Shown here piece by piece: positions 8,793 to 19,838 of a DNA stretch of 40,468 nt. The notes beneath the pieces are model-generated. The model had not been told where the DNA came from. It worked only from the letters and a program-made list of their open reading frames with translations, and made no database searches. The stretch comes from Mycobacterium colombiense (GTDB lineage: Bacteria > Actinomycetota > Actinomycetes > Mycobacteriales > Mycobacteriaceae). The position numbers and the translations under genes were made by a program. The first letter of the stretch is position 1. Each line of letters begins with the position of its first letter. The stretch is taken from positions 1-40,468 of the forward strand of contig NZ_LZKI01000176.1 in the NCBI RefSeq assembly GCF_001672755.1, in the 5' to 3' direction.

Positions 8793-9299
8793 ATGTTCGA
8801 AACCCCGCTTACAGTCGTCGGTCACATCGTCAACGACCCCGCCCGCCGCAAGGTCGGCGACCAGGAGGTCATCAAGTTCCGGGTGGCGAGCAACTCGCGC
8901 CGCCGCACCGGCGACGGCGGCTGGGAACACGGGCACTCGCTGTTCGTCACCGTCAACTGCTGGGGGAAGCTGGTCACCGGGGTGGGCGCCGCGCTGGGCA
9001 AGGGCGCGCCGGTGATCGTGGTGGGTCACGTGTACACCAGCGAGTACGAGGACCGCGACGGCAACCGCCGCTCGTCGGTGGAGATGCGGGCGACCGCGGT
9101 CGGGCCGGACCTGTCCCGCGTCATCGTGCGCATCGAGAAGCCCGGCTACACCGGACCCAACGCCGGGCAGGACGGCGCGGCCCCGGGAACTCCCGTGGAC
9201 GGTGTGGACGTTAGTAGCGAGGACCAGCTGGTCGGCGACGATCCGGCCGGCACCGGTGATGCGACCGCCGAGCAGGCCCCGCTGTCCATCCCCGCCTGA
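8793..9299 (+). CDS. ssbB: Single-stranded DNA-binding protein paralogue SsbB
   Basis: OB-fold SSB of 168 aa. Residues ~1-115 carry the SSB core: it opens FETPLTVVGHIVNDPARRK, then RVASNSRR, FVTVNCWG and the GAPVIVVGHVYT strand. The C-terminus ends APLSIPA and lacks the acidic DDDIPF-like tip of canonical SSB, which binds repair partners. This and the neighbour ettA match Rv2478c/SsbB rather than SsbA. Start ATG 8793 is preferred over the in-frame ATG 8769 because AGAAGGGA lies about 7 nt before it. Possible DnaA-box-like words lie upstream (see findings). Confidence 0.9.
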   Translation: MFETPLTVVGHIVNDPARRKVGDQEVIKFRVASNSRRRTGDGGWEHGHSLFVTVNCWGKLVTGVGAALGKGAPVIVVGHVYTSEYEDRDGNRRSSVEMRATAVGPDLSRVIVRIEKPGYTGPNAGQDGAAPGTPVDGVDVSSEDQLVGDDPAGTGDATAEQAPLSIPA

Positions 9300-9337
9300 G
9301 CCTGGTCGGCGCGGGGCTGCCGCCGGCGGGCGATGCC

Positions 9338-9343
9338 TAGGAT
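9338..9343 (+). promoter_or_regulatory. possible -10 box (TAGGAT) for ettA
   Basis: TAGGAT fits TANNNT in the 88-bp ssbB-ettA gap and would give a leader of roughly 38 nt with AGAAAGG before ATG 9388. The -35 side is not recognisable. Confidence 0.35.
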
Positions 9344-9387
9344 GGTCCGCGAGATCACTTCGCAAACCAGAAAGGCACAACCGCGGC

Positions 9388-11064
<1,677 letters not shown>

Positions 11065-11116
11065 TGTCAGCTCTGCCCCGGGCCGCCAGGCAACGGGGCG
11101 ACCGAGCGCACTGACA
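11065..11116 (+). terminator. nested inverted repeat after ettA, possible terminator
   Basis: TGTCAG (11065-11070) pairs with CTGACA (11111-11116). Inside it GCCCCG (11075-11080) pairs perfectly with CGGGGC (11094-11099). The structure starts directly after the ettA stop and ends 27 nt before gdh. It has no T-run, which is common for mycobacterial hairpins. It could equally be a leader structure of gdh. Confidence 0.45.
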
Positions 11117-11142
11117 ACCGTCGCCAGTTGGGAGCTATCGGC

Positions 11143-14100
11143 ATGACGATCGATCCCGGAGCCAGACAAGATCTCGAGCCGTGGACGACCTTCACCCGGC
11201 AGCAGGACATCCCTGAGTGGATTTCGAGGGCCTACGTCGAGAGCTATCGCGGCCCGCACAGCGACGAGTCGGGGGGCGCCGAAAGCAGGCCCATCGACCT
11301 GACCCTGCCGGCGGCGATCGTGACGCCGGCCGTGCTGAGCGCGCACTATCGCCTCGGCCTGCACCGCCCCGCCGGCGAGAGCCGTGTCGCGGTGTACCCG
11401 GCCGAAGACCCCGCCGGCTTCGGGCCCGCCCTGCAGGTCGTCACCGATCACGGCGGCATGCTGATGGATTCGGTCACCGTGCTGCTGCACCGGCTCGGCG
11501 TCCCCTACACGGCCATCATGACGCCGGTGTTCGAAGTGCAGCGCAGCCCCGAGGGTGACCTGCTGCGCGTCGAGGCGAAAGCCGAAGGCGCTTCGCAATA
11601 CGCCGGCGAGGCGTGGATTCACGTGCAGCTGCTGCCGTCGGTCGACAGCAAGGGACTCACCGAGGTCGAACGGCTGCTGCCCAAAGTGCTGGCCGACGTG
11701 CAACAGGTCGCCAGCGACGCGTCGGCCTTGATCGCGGCGCTGAACGATCTGGCCGCGCAGGTCGAAGCCAACGCCGACGACCACTTCTCGGCGCCGGACC
11801 GCGACGACGTCGCGGCACTGCTGCGCTGGCTGGGCAACGGCAACTTCCTGCTGCTCGGCTATCAGCGTTGCCACGTGCACGACGGCCAGGTCTCCGGCGA
11901 CGGCACACCCGGGCTCGGCGTGCTGCGCACCCGCACCGGCTCGCGCCCCCGGCTGACCGACGACGACAGATTGCTGGTGCTGGCGCAATCGGTGGTGGGC
12001 AGCTATCTGCGCTACGGCGCCTACCCGTACGCCATCGCGGTCCGCGAATACGTCAACGGCACCGTGATCGAGCACCGCTTCGTCGGGCTGTTCACGGTGG
12101 CCGCCATGAACGCCGATGTCCTGGAAATCCCGACGATTTCGCGCCGGGTCCGGGAGGCCCTGGCGATGGCCGACAGCGACCCGATCCACCCGGGCCAGCT
12201 GCTGCTCGACGTCATCCAGACCGTGCCACGCTCGGAGCTGTTCACGCTCAGCGCCGAACGACTGCTGGCGATGGCCAAAGCGGTGGTGGACCTGGGACCG
12301 CAGCGAAACGCGTTGCTGTTCCTGCGCGCCGACCGGCTGCAGTACTTCGTTTCCTGCCTGGTGTATCTGCCCCGCGACCGCTACACGACGGCGGTGCGGC
12401 TGCAGATCGAAGACATTCTGGTCCACGAATTCGCCGGCACCCGGCTGGAATTCACCGCGCGGGTCAGCGAATCACCTTGGGCCCTGATGCATTTCATGGT
12501 CCGCCTGCCGTCCGACGGCCCCGACGCCGCGCCGGTCGACGTGTCCGAAGACAACCGGGTCCGCATACAGGCGCTGCTGAGCGAGGCCGCGCGCACCTGG
12601 ACCGACCGGCTCGTCGCCGCCGCCGCGGACGGCTCCGTAATAGGCCACGTCGACGCCGAGTATTACGCGGCCGCGTTCCCCGAGGTCTACAGGCAGGCCG
12701 TCGCCCCGGCCGACGCGATCGAGCACATCGCGATCATCAATGAGCTGCAAGACAACTCGGTCAAGCTGGTGTTCGCCGAGGCCGAGGACGGGACCGCCCA
12801 GCTGACCTGGTTCCTGGGCGGGCGCACCGCCTCGCTGAGCCAGCTGCTGCCGATGCTGCAGAGCATGGGTGTGGTGGTGCTCGAGGAGCGCCCCTTCACC
12901 GTCAACCGGTCCGACGGGCTGCCGGTGTGGATCTATCAGTTCAAGATCTCGCCGCACCCGACCATCCGGCTGGCGTCGACGCAGCAGGAGCGCGACGCAA
13001 TGGCCGAGCGGTTCGCCGACGCGGTCACCGCGATCTGGAACGGTCGGCTCGAGATCGACCGGTTCAACGAGCTGGTGATGCGCGCGGGCCTTCGATGGCG
13101 GCAGGTCGTGCTGTTGCGGGCCTACGCAAAGTACCTGCGGCAGGCGAACTTTCCCTACAGCCAGTCCTATATCGAGTCGGTGCTCAACGAGCATCCCTCG
13201 ACCGCGCGATCACTCGTCGCGCTCTTCGAGGCGCTGTTCGACCCGGACCCCGATTCCTCGGCGAGCCGCGACGCGCAGGCCGCAGCCGCTGCGGTCGCCG
13301 CCGACATCGACGCGCTGGTGAGCCTGGACACCGACCGCATTCTGCGCGCCTTCGCATCGCTGGTGCAGGCCACGCTGCGAACCAATTACTTTGTCACGAG
13401 CCAGCGTTCGGCCCGGGCTCGCAATGTGTTGGCGATCAAGCTGGACGCCCAGCTGGTTGACGAGCTGCCACTGCCACGCCCCAAATACGAGATCTTCGTC
13501 TATTCCCCCCGCGTCGAGGGCGTCCACCTGCGGTTCGGCCCGGTGGCCCGGGGCGGCCTGCGCTGGTCGGACCGGCGAGACGACTTCCGCACCGAGATCC
13601 TGGGTTTGGTCAAGGCGCAGGCGGTGAAGAACGCCGTCATCGTGCCGGTGGGCGCCAAGGGTGGGTTCGTCCTCAAGCGGCCGCCGCTGCCCACCGGCGA
13701 CGCCGTCGCAGACCGCGACGCCAGTCGCGCTGAGGGCGTCGCCTGCTATCAGCTGTTCATCTCCGGCCTGCTCGACGTCACCGACAACGTCGACCACGCG
13801 ACCGGAAAGGTCAGCCCGCCACCCGAAGTCATCCGGCGCGACGGCGACGACGCGTACCTGGTGGTGGCGGCGGACAAGGGCACCGCCACCTTTTCCGACA
13901 TCGCCAACGACGTCGCGAAGTCCTACGGATTCTGGCTGGGTGACGCGTTCGCGTCCGGTGGGTCGGTCGGCTATGACCACAAGGCCATGGGTATCACCGC
14001 CAAGGGCGCGTGGGAGGCCGTCAAACGGCACTTCCGGGAGATGGACATCGACACGCAGACCGAGGACTTCACGGTGGTGGGGATCGGCGACATGAGCGGC

Positions 14101-15996
14101 GACGTCTTCGGCAACGGCATGCTGCTGAGCAAGCACATCCGGCTGCTCGCCGCCTTCGACCACCGGCACATCTTCTTGGACCCCGACCCCGACGCCGCGC
14201 GTTCGTGGGAGGAACGCCAGCGGATGTTCGACCTGCCGCGGTCCAGCTGGGAGGACTACGACGCGTCGTTGATCAGTGCGGGCGGCGGCGTGTACAGCCG
14301 CGAGCACAAGGCGATTCCGGTCAGCTCCCAGGTTCGCGACGCGCTGGGCATCGAGGGCTCGAATGACGACGTCGCCGAGATGACGCCGCCCAACCTGATC
14401 AAGGCGATCCTGCAGGCGCCGGTGGATCTGCTGTTCAACGGCGGCATCGGCACCTATATCAAGGCGGAGTCCGAATCAGACGCCGACGTCGGCGACCGCG
14501 CCAACGATCCGGTCCGGGTCAACGGAAGTCAGGTGCGCGCCAAGGTGATCGGTGAGGGCGGCAACCTCGGGGTCACCGCGCTGGGGCGCGTCGAGTTCGA
14601 TTTGGCGGGTGGCCGGATCAACACCGATGCGATGGACAACTCGGCCGGTGTGGACTGCTCGGACCACGAGGTCAACATCAAGATCTTGATCGACGCACTG
14701 GTGACCGCCGGCAAGGTCAAGCCGGAGGAGCGCAAACCGCTGCTGGAGTCGATGACCGACGAGGTCGCGCAGCTGGTGCTCACCGACAACGACGACCAGA
14801 ACGACCTGATCGGCACCAGCCGCGCGAACGCGGCGAGCCTATTACCGGTGCACGCCAGGTTGATTCAGTACCTGGTCGACGAGCGCGGCATCCACCGCGA
14901 CCTGGAAGCGCTGCCGTCGGAGAAGGAGATCGCGCGGCGCGCGGAGGCCGGCATCGGGCTCACCTCACCGGAGATGTGCACCCTGATGGCGCACGTGAAG
15001 CTGGGGCTCAAGGAGGAGATGCTCGAGACCGAGCTGACCGAGCAGGACGTGTTCGCCTCCCGGCTGCCCCTGTACTTCCCGAAACCGTTGCGGGAGAGGT
15101 TCACTCCGGAGATCCGCACGCATCAGCTGCGCCGCGAGATCGTCACCACCATGCTGATCAACGACCTGGTGGACGCCGCCGGGATCAGCTACGCCTTCCG
15201 GATCGTCGAGGACGTCGGTGTCGGGTCGGTCGACGCGGTGCGCACCTACGTTGCCACCGACGCGATCTTCGGGGTCGGAGGGACGTGGCGGCGCATCCGC
15301 GCGGCGAATTTGCCGGTGGCACTGTCGGATCGGCTCACCCTGGATACCCGGCGGTTGATCGACCGCGCCGGACGCTGGCTGCTCAACTACCGCCCGCAGC
15401 CGCTGGCGGTCGGCGCCGAGATCAACCGGTTCGCCGCCAAGGTCCAGGCGTTGACCCCGCGCATGTCCGAGTGGCTGCGCGGCGACGACAAGGCCATCGT
15501 GGAAAAGGAAGCCGCGGAATTCACCTCCCAGGGCGCACCCGAAGACCTCGCCTATTCGGTGGCCGCCGGGCTGTACCGCTTCAGCCTGCTCGACATCATC
15601 GACATCGGCGACATCAACGACATCGACGCCGCCGAGGTCGCCGACACCTACTTCGCGCTCATGGACCGGCTCGGCACCGACGGGCTCTTGACGGCGGTAT
15701 CCGAACTGCCCCGCCGGGACCGCTGGCACTCCTTGGCGCGCTTGGCCATTCGTGACGACATCTATGCCTCGCTGCGGTCGCTGTGTTTCGATGTGCTCGC
15801 CGTGGGGGAGCCCGACGAAAGTGGTGAAGAGAAGATCGCCGAGTGGGAACACCTGAGTGCCTCCAGGGTCGAACGGGCCCGCCGCACACTCATCGAGATC
15901 CAGGAAAGCGGGGACAAGGATCTCGCTACGCTGTCCGTCGCCGCGCGACAGATCCGTCGCATGACCCGTACCAGTGGAAGAGGATCATCAAGTTGA
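11143..15996 (+). CDS. gdh: NAD-dependent glutamate dehydrogenase, large (180 kDa) class
   Basis: Very large protein of 1617 aa (Rv2476c about 1624) that deaminates glutamate to 2-oxoglutarate and ammonia with NAD. The layout is a long N-terminal regulatory region (~1-650) with ACT-like modules, then the catalytic GDH core around 750-1250 with the GAKGGFV segment (K839) and the dinucleotide-binding DMSGDVFGNGM segment, and a C-terminal helical domain. ATG 11143 is chosen over the in-frame TTG 11128 because GGGAG lies 8 nt upstream. In mycobacteria the FHA protein GarA inhibits this enzyme and PknG phosphorylation of GarA relieves it (established knowledge, not visible here). The stop TGA shares bases with the TTG start of the next gene, indicating coupling. 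Confidence 0.95.
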   Translation: MTIDPGARQDLEPWTTFTRQQDIPEWISRAYVESYRGPHSDESGGAESRPIDLTLPAAIVTPAVLSAHYRLGLHRPAGESRVAVYPAEDPAGFGPALQVVTDHGGMLMDSVTVLLHRLGVPYTAIMTPVFEVQRSPEGDLLRVEAKAEGASQYAGEAWIHVQLLPSVDSKGLTEVERLLPKVLADVQQVASDASALIAALNDLAAQVEANADDHFSAPDRDDVAALLRWLGNGNFLLLGYQRCHVHDGQVSGDGTPGLGVLRTRTGSRPRLTDDDRLLVLAQSVVGSYLRYGAYPYAIAVREYVNGTVIEHRFVGLFTVAAMNADVLEIPTISRRVREALAMADSDPIHPGQLLLDVIQTVPRSELFTLSAERLLAMAKAVVDLGPQRNALLFLRADRLQYFVSCLVYLPRDRYTTAVRLQIEDILVHEFAGTRLEFTARVSESPWALMHFMVRLPSDGPDAAPVDVSEDNRVRIQALLSEAARTWTDRLVAAAADGSVIGHVDAEYYAAAFPEVYRQAVAPADAIEHIAIINELQDNSVKLVFAEAEDGTAQLTWFLGGRTASLSQLLPMLQSMGVVVLEERPFTVNRSDGLPVWIYQFKISPHPTIRLASTQQERDAMAERFADAVTAIWNGRLEIDRFNELVMRAGLRWRQVVLLRAYAKYLRQANFPYSQSYIESVLNEHPSTARSLVALFEALFDPDPDSSASRDAQAAAAAVAADIDALVSLDTDRILRAFASLVQATLRTNYFVTSQRSARARNVLAIKLDAQLVDELPLPRPKYEIFVYSPRVEGVHLRFGPVARGGLRWSDRRDDFRTEILGLVKAQAVKNAVIVPVGAKGGFVLKRPPLPTGDAVADRDASRAEGVACYQLFISGLLDVTDNVDHATGKVSPPPEVIRRDGDDAYLVVAADKGTATFSDIANDVAKSYGFWLGDAFASGGSVGYDHKAMGITAKGAWEAVKRHFREMDIDTQTEDFTVVGIGDMSGDVFGNGMLLSKHIRLLAAFDHRHIFLDPDPDAARSWEERQRMFDLPRSSWEDYDASLISAGGGVYSREHKAIPVSSQVRDALGIEGSNDDVAEMTPPNLIKAILQAPVDLLFNGGIGTYIKAESESDADVGDRANDPVRVNGSQVRAKVIGEGGNLGVTALGRVEFDLAGGRINTDAMDNSAGVDCSDHEVNIKILIDALVTAGKVKPEERKPLLESMTDEVAQLVLTDNDDQNDLIGTSRANAASLLPVHARLIQYLVDERGIHRDLEALPSEKEIARRAEAGIGLTSPEMCTLMAHVKLGLKEEMLETELTEQDVFASRLPLYFPKPLRERFTPEIRTHQLRREIVTTMLINDLVDAAGISYAFRIVEDVGVGSVDAVRTYVATDAIFGVGGTWRRIRAANLPVALSDRLTLDTRRLIDRAGRWLLNYRPQPLAVGAEINRFAAKVQALTPRMSEWLRGDDKAIVEKEAAEFTSQGAPEDLAYSVAAGLYRFSLLDIIDIGDINDIDAAEVADTYFALMDRLGTDGLLTAVSELPRRDRWHSLARLAIRDDIYASLRSLCFDVLAVGEPDESGEEKIAEWEHLSASRVERARRTLIEIQESGDKDLATLSVAARQIRRMTRTSGRGSSS

Positions 15997-16406
15997 GCGT
16001 CGGCTTCGTCGCGCCCGTGCCAGTGCGCTGGTCGGACATCGACATGTATCAGCACGTCAACCACGCCACCATGGTCACGATCCTGGAGGAGGCGCGCGTC
16101 CAGTTCCTGCGTGAGGCGTTCGAGGTCGACATCTTGACCATCGGGTTGCTCATCGCCGAGGTGAAGGTGACCTACAAAGGTCAGCTGCGGCTGGTGGATT
16201 CACCGCTGCAGGTGACCATGTGGACCAAGCGGTTGCGGGCGGTCGACTTCACGCTGGGCTACGAGGTGCGCTCGGTCAGCGCCGATCCGGAGTCGAAGCC
16301 CGCCGTCGTCGCCGAGTCGCAACTGGCCGCCGTGCATATCGAGGAGGAGCGGCTGGTGCGCCTCTCACCACAACATCGGGAGTATCTACAACGGTGGATC
16401 AGGTAG
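15993..16406 (+). CDS. Hot-dog fold acyl-CoA thioesterase (4HBT family, Rv2475c-like)
   Basis: Single-domain 137-aa thioesterase, the size of 4HBT/YbgC proteins. The active-site segment at the N-terminus is R12-W-S-D15-I-D17-M-Y-Q-H21-V-N23; the Asp in the DxDxxxHVN pattern is the catalytic acid. It should hydrolyse acyl-CoA or acyl-ACP in the cytosol; acyl chain preference is unknown. Start TTG 15993 overlaps the gdh stop (TTGA) and is preceded by GGAAGAGGA at ~8 nt, so it beats upstream starts lying inside gdh. The 3' end overlaps the next gene by 13 nt. Confidence 0.85.
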   Translation: MSVGFVAPVPVRWSDIDMYQHVNHATMVTILEEARVQFLREAFEVDILTIGLLIAEVKVTYKGQLRLVDSPLQVTMWTKRLRAVDFTLGYEVRSVSADPESKPAVVAESQLAAVHIEEERLVRLSPQHREYLQRWIR

Positions 16407-17065
16407 CCGACCGAGGACTATGGCTGGGCCCCGACTCCAGGGACGCCCACCGCGCGGATCTGGCCGCGTTCGTCGATCGCGCGCTGCGGCTCGACGACGC
16501 CGCGATCATCCGATTCCGGACTCGATCCCCGGGACTGCTGACCGCTTGGGTCGCAACGGGTTTCGACGTGCTGGCCAGCAGGGTGGTGGTCGGGGAGGTG
16601 CGGCCCGGCGATCTGTCGGTGGGCGCGGACGCGTTGGCGCGCGGCCTGTCCGCGATGGATCAATCGGGCTACGTCGATCCCGGCTTCGCGATGGATTCGG
16701 CGTGGCGGGGTGCGTTGCCGCCGGAATCCGGCTTCACCCACCTCGAGGACATCCCGGCCCGGGTGATGCTCGACCTCGCGCAACGCGGTGCGCAACTTGC
16801 CAAGGAGCACAGCAGCTCTCACGGCCCGCCGGTGTCGCTGCTCGACCAGGAGGTCATCCAGGTCAGCGCGCCCGACGTGCAAGTCGGGCTGCCGATGCGC
16901 TGCGTATTCGCGTTGACCGCGATGGGTTTTCTGCCGCAGTCACCCGATGCGGTCGACGCCGACGAATTGATCCGCGTCCGGATACTGCCGACGTGGCTGC
17001 GTCTCGACGCGCGGTTCGGTTCGGTGTATCGCCGCCGCGGCGATCCCGCGCTGCTGCTGGGCTGA
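16394..17065 (+). CDS. Conserved mycobacterial hypothetical protein (Rv2474c-like)
   Basis: Protein of 223 aa that I recognise only by position: third gene of the gdh-thioesterase run, as Rv2474c (about 217 aa). It looks soluble, without signal peptide or membrane segment. The sequence opens VDQVADRGLWLGPDSRDAH and has a mixed alpha/beta character with no catalytic motif I can name. Start GTG 16394 overlaps the thioesterase 3' end; GGGAG lies 11 nt upstream. The overlap suggests co-translation with the thioesterase and gdh. Function unknown. Confidence 0.75.
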   Translation: MDQVADRGLWLGPDSRDAHRADLAAFVDRALRLDDAAIIRFRTRSPGLLTAWVATGFDVLASRVVVGEVRPGDLSVGADALARGLSAMDQSGYVDPGFAMDSAWRGALPPESGFTHLEDIPARVMLDLAQRGAQLAKEHSSSHGPPVSLLDQEVIQVSAPDVQVGLPMRCVFALTAMGFLPQSPDAVDADELIRVRILPTWLRLDARFGSVYRRRGDPALLLG

Positions 17066-17143
17066 CGCGGTCGGCGGCAGGCGATTTCCCGAACGGATCA
17101 GGCTGAGTTTAAAGCGATCGCCGCCGGGTTCGGGACACGCAGA

Positions 17144-18181
17144 TCACGGGCCGTACCGCAGCCACAGCGGCAGCACGGCGTCCAGATGGTCCATGAATTT
17201 CTTCAGGCCCACGCGGTACTGCCCGTACCCGTACGGGTCTTCGGCGTACTGGGGGAACGCGATGCCCACCCCGAACAGGCCGGGGGCCAGGATTCCGTTG
17301 GTGCGGTTGTAGTCCAGCTGCCCCCACTGCGGGGTCTCGGGCAACTTCCGGCGCTCGAAGCCGACGGTATAGACCGCCCGGTCGCACTGCGCCAGTTTCT
17401 CGGCGAATTCCGGGCTCGACACCCAGCACCTCTCCAGGCGGTCGGGAAGCACCCCGTCGATGTTCTCCCGCGCCCAGACGGCCGCCCGGCCCTTGAGCCC
17501 AGTGTCGTCAAACAAGATCCAATCATCGAGATAGACAGCGTATTTCAGTGGGCTTCGATAAAAGTTGACGATCCGTTTGACGGGATGACGTAGCAGGTTC
17601 GGGAGCACGATCATCGACGAGTGCGACGAGCCGAACACGGCGACCGTCGCGCCCTCGAGTGGTTCTGCGGCGAGCTTCTCGGGGTCGAGGGCGACCTGGA
17701 CTTCGATCTCGTCGAGGCCGGGGTGGCAAAGCTTTTTGGGATCAGCGCCGACGGCCAGGATCACGTTCGTGGAGAAGGCGTCGCGTTGGTCCGTCTGGAC
17801 CCGCCACCGCCTGTTCTCCAAGAACAGTGCGGTGGCGGTCGTCCTGAGGGCGTCGACCTGCGCACGCAGCTGCTCGGTGATCCACACCAGGGGTTCGGCG
17901 ACCAGGCCCAGCGCGCACGTCTCTTGCGGATCGATCTCCTTGAGCGGCATGGGTGGTGCCTCGGCGAAGTGAAATGCTTTGGAGCCGTTGAAGTATTCCA
18001 AAAAGAGCGCGACGTGGGTGTTGCTCGAGACCGACCGCCATTTCTGGCCGATGTCGCCGGCGGCAAAGGCCGGGTCGACCCAGGCGATCCGTTCGGGCGC
18101 GACTCCGTGATCCAGCAGCCGTCCCACCGCGGCGATGCCCGCGGGTCCGGCACCGATCACTGTCCACTCGTAGGAAGCCAT
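17144..18181 (-). CDS. FAD-dependent oxidoreductase of unknown substrate
   Basis: 345-aa flavoprotein with an N-terminal Rossmann FAD motif (VIGAGPAGIAAVGR, residues 8-21), the NVILAVGADPKK segment (139-150) resembling the ATG motif, and a second nucleotide-binding turn AVFGSSHSS (181-189) for NAD(P)H. This is the layout of flavin monooxygenase/pyridine-nucleotide oxidoreductases. No redox CxxC and no membrane segment are visible. Start ATG 18181 is preferred over ATG 18190 because a -10-like TATATG sits 6 nt upstream. It is placed next to aglA, convergent with the gdh operon, where I recall Rv2472-Rv2473 in M. tuberculosis; it may be accessory. Substrate cannot be inferred. Confidence 0.75.
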   Translation of the reverse strand: MASYEWTVIGAGPAGIAAVGRLLDHGVAPERIAWVDPAFAAGDIGQKWRSVSSNTHVALFLEYFNGSKAFHFAEAPPMPLKEIDPQETCALGLVAEPLVWITEQLRAQVDALRTTATALFLENRRWRVQTDQRDAFSTNVILAVGADPKKLCHPGLDEIEVQVALDPEKLAAEPLEGATVAVFGSSHSSMIVLPNLLRHPVKRIVNFYRSPLKYAVYLDDWILFDDTGLKGRAAVWARENIDGVLPDRLERCWVSSPEFAEKLAQCDRAVYTVGFERRKLPETPQWGQLDYNRTNGILAPGLFGVGIAFPQYAEDPYGYGQYRVGLKKFMDHLDAVLPLWLRYGP

Positions 18182-18187
18182 GCACAA

Positions 18188-18193
18188 CATATA
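18188..18193 (-). promoter_or_regulatory. -10-like TATATG for the FAD oxidoreductase gene
   Basis: On the minus strand TATATG ends 6 nt before ATG 18181, the spacing of a leaderless start. It matches TATAAT at four of six positions but lacks the final T. Confidence 0.3.
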
Positions 18194-18247
18194 GAGCAGT
18201 CCGCCGCGAAACGCCCACCGAGGCTTGCGCGGCGCGACCCGGACCGG

Positions 18248-19813
18248 CTACGCCAGCCAGGCCGCCGAATCCGGTGGCAGTTTGCCCTCCAGCAGCGGCG
18301 CGCTGGCCAAGATCAGCTCGCCCGCCGGCAGCGGCGCCGGCGATTCGCCGCTGTTGAGCGCGCAGATCAACCCACCGGGGCGCCGGAAGATCACCGCATC
18401 GCCGGACGCATCCAGCCACTCGATCGTGTCGCCGTCGAATTCCACACGGCCCTGGCGCAATTGGAGTGCCCGCTGGAAGAACGACAGGGTGGAGTCGGGA
18501 TCGCCGCGCTGCTTCTCGACGGTCAGCGCCGCCCAGTCCTTCGGCATCGGTAACCAGGTGTCGGGTGAGGACGAGAACCCGAACGGGGGCTGCTCGCCCG
18601 ACCACGGCAGCGGCACCCGGCACTTGTCCCGGCCCCGCTCGGTGTGCCCGGACCGTTCCCAGGTCGGGTCCTGCAGCACCTCCTCGGGCAGGTCCAGCAC
18701 GTCGGGCAGCCCGAGCTCCTCACCGTTGTAGATGAACACCGTGCCCGGTAGGGCGAGCATCGCCATCGCCATGGCCCGGGCCCTGCGCAGCCCGACGTCG
18801 CCGCCACCGTAGCGGGTGACCTCGCGGTCCACGTCGTGGTTGGACAGCGTCCAGGTCGGGACGGCGTCATAGATCGCGGTGGCCGCAAGCGAGTTCTCGA
18901 TGGCGTCACGGATTTCGCCGGCGTCGAAGTCGATCTTGGTCAGCCGGAAATTGAAGCCGAGATGCAGTTCGTCGGGCCGCAGGTACTCGGCCCAGAGCAG
19001 GTTGTCCATCACCCACACCTCGCCGATGGTCACCGCCCCCGGATACTCGTCGACGATCTTGCGGATCTTGCGGTGGATGTCGTGCACGCCCGCGTTGTTG
19101 AACCGCGGGTCGTCGTCGCTGTGCGACAGCACCTTGGCGTCGTCCTTGGCGTCGGGAAGGCCGGGGGGCTTGGCCATTCCGTGCGCGACGTCGATGCGGA
19201 AGCCGTCCACGCCACGGTCCAGCCAGAACCGCAGCGATGTCGCGAAGTCCTCGAAGACCTCGGGGTTCTCCCAGTTCAGGTCCGGCTGCTCGGTGTCGAA
19301 GAGGTGCAGGTAGTACTGCCCGGGATTACCGTCCGGCTCGACCACCCGCGTCCAGGCCGAGCCGCCGAAGACCGACGTCCAGTTGTTGGGTGGCAGGGCC
19401 CCGTCGGGCCCCCTGCCGTCGCGGAAGTGGTAACGCTCCCGGGCGTCGGTGCCCGGGCCGGCGGCCAGCGCGGCCTGAAACCAGGGGTGCGCGGAGCTGG
19501 TGTGGTTGGGCACCACGTCCATGGTGATCTTGATGCCCCGCTGGTGTGCCGCCGCGATCAGCCGGTCGATGGCAGGCATTCCGCCGAACAGCGGGTCGAT
19601 GTCGCGCGGATCGGCGACGTCGTAGCCATGGTCGGCCATCGGCGAGACGGTCACCGGGCTGAGCCAGATCGCGTCCACGCCCAGCCCCTCCAGGTGATCC
19701 AGATGGGCAACGATTCCGTCGATGTCGCCGACGCCGTCGCCGTCGCTGTCGGCGAACGATCGTGGATAGACCTGGTAAAAGACCGCGTTCGACCACCATG
19801 CTGCGGGGCTCAT
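18248..19813 (-). CDS. aglA: GH13 alpha-glucosidase AglA
   Basis: Cytosolic glycoside hydrolase family 13 enzyme of 521 aa. All four conserved regions are present: DVVPNH (D99-H104), GFRIDVAH with nucleophile D208, the acid/base E265 in IGEVWVMD, and the transition-state residues N325-H326-D327 in LSNHD. It opens with WWSNAVFYQVYPRSF, typical of oligo-1,6-glucosidase/alpha-glucosidase types that attack short malto- or isomalto-oligosaccharides. No signal peptide is seen. Start ATG 19813 follows CGGAG by about 4-5 nt. It lies 25 bp after glbO on the same strand, so the two are likely co-transcribed, as Rv2470-Rv2471. Exact substrate is uncertain. Confidence 0.92.
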   Translation of the reverse strand: MSPAAWWSNAVFYQVYPRSFADSDGDGVGDIDGIVAHLDHLEGLGVDAIWLSPVTVSPMADHGYDVADPRDIDPLFGGMPAIDRLIAAAHQRGIKITMDVVPNHTSSAHPWFQAALAAGPGTDARERYHFRDGRGPDGALPPNNWTSVFGGSAWTRVVEPDGNPGQYYLHLFDTEQPDLNWENPEVFEDFATSLRFWLDRGVDGFRIDVAHGMAKPPGLPDAKDDAKVLSHSDDDPRFNNAGVHDIHRKIRKIVDEYPGAVTIGEVWVMDNLLWAEYLRPDELHLGFNFRLTKIDFDAGEIRDAIENSLAATAIYDAVPTWTLSNHDVDREVTRYGGGDVGLRRARAMAMAMLALPGTVFIYNGEELGLPDVLDLPEEVLQDPTWERSGHTERGRDKCRVPLPWSGEQPPFGFSSSPDTWLPMPKDWAALTVEKQRGDPDSTLSFFQRALQLRQGRVEFDGDTIEWLDASGDAVIFRRPGGLICALNSGESPAPLPAGELILASAPLLEGKLPPDSAAWLA

Positions 19814-19838
19814 AGTGCTCCGTTCGGTTGCGAGGTAT

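Noticed and set aside
17072..17134. Hairpin terminator between the Rv2474c-like gene and the FAD oxidoreductase
   Set aside because: Two partial stems (GGCGGC/GCCGCC and CCCGAAC/GTTCGGG) are interleaved and mutually exclusive with long loops, so neither is convincing.
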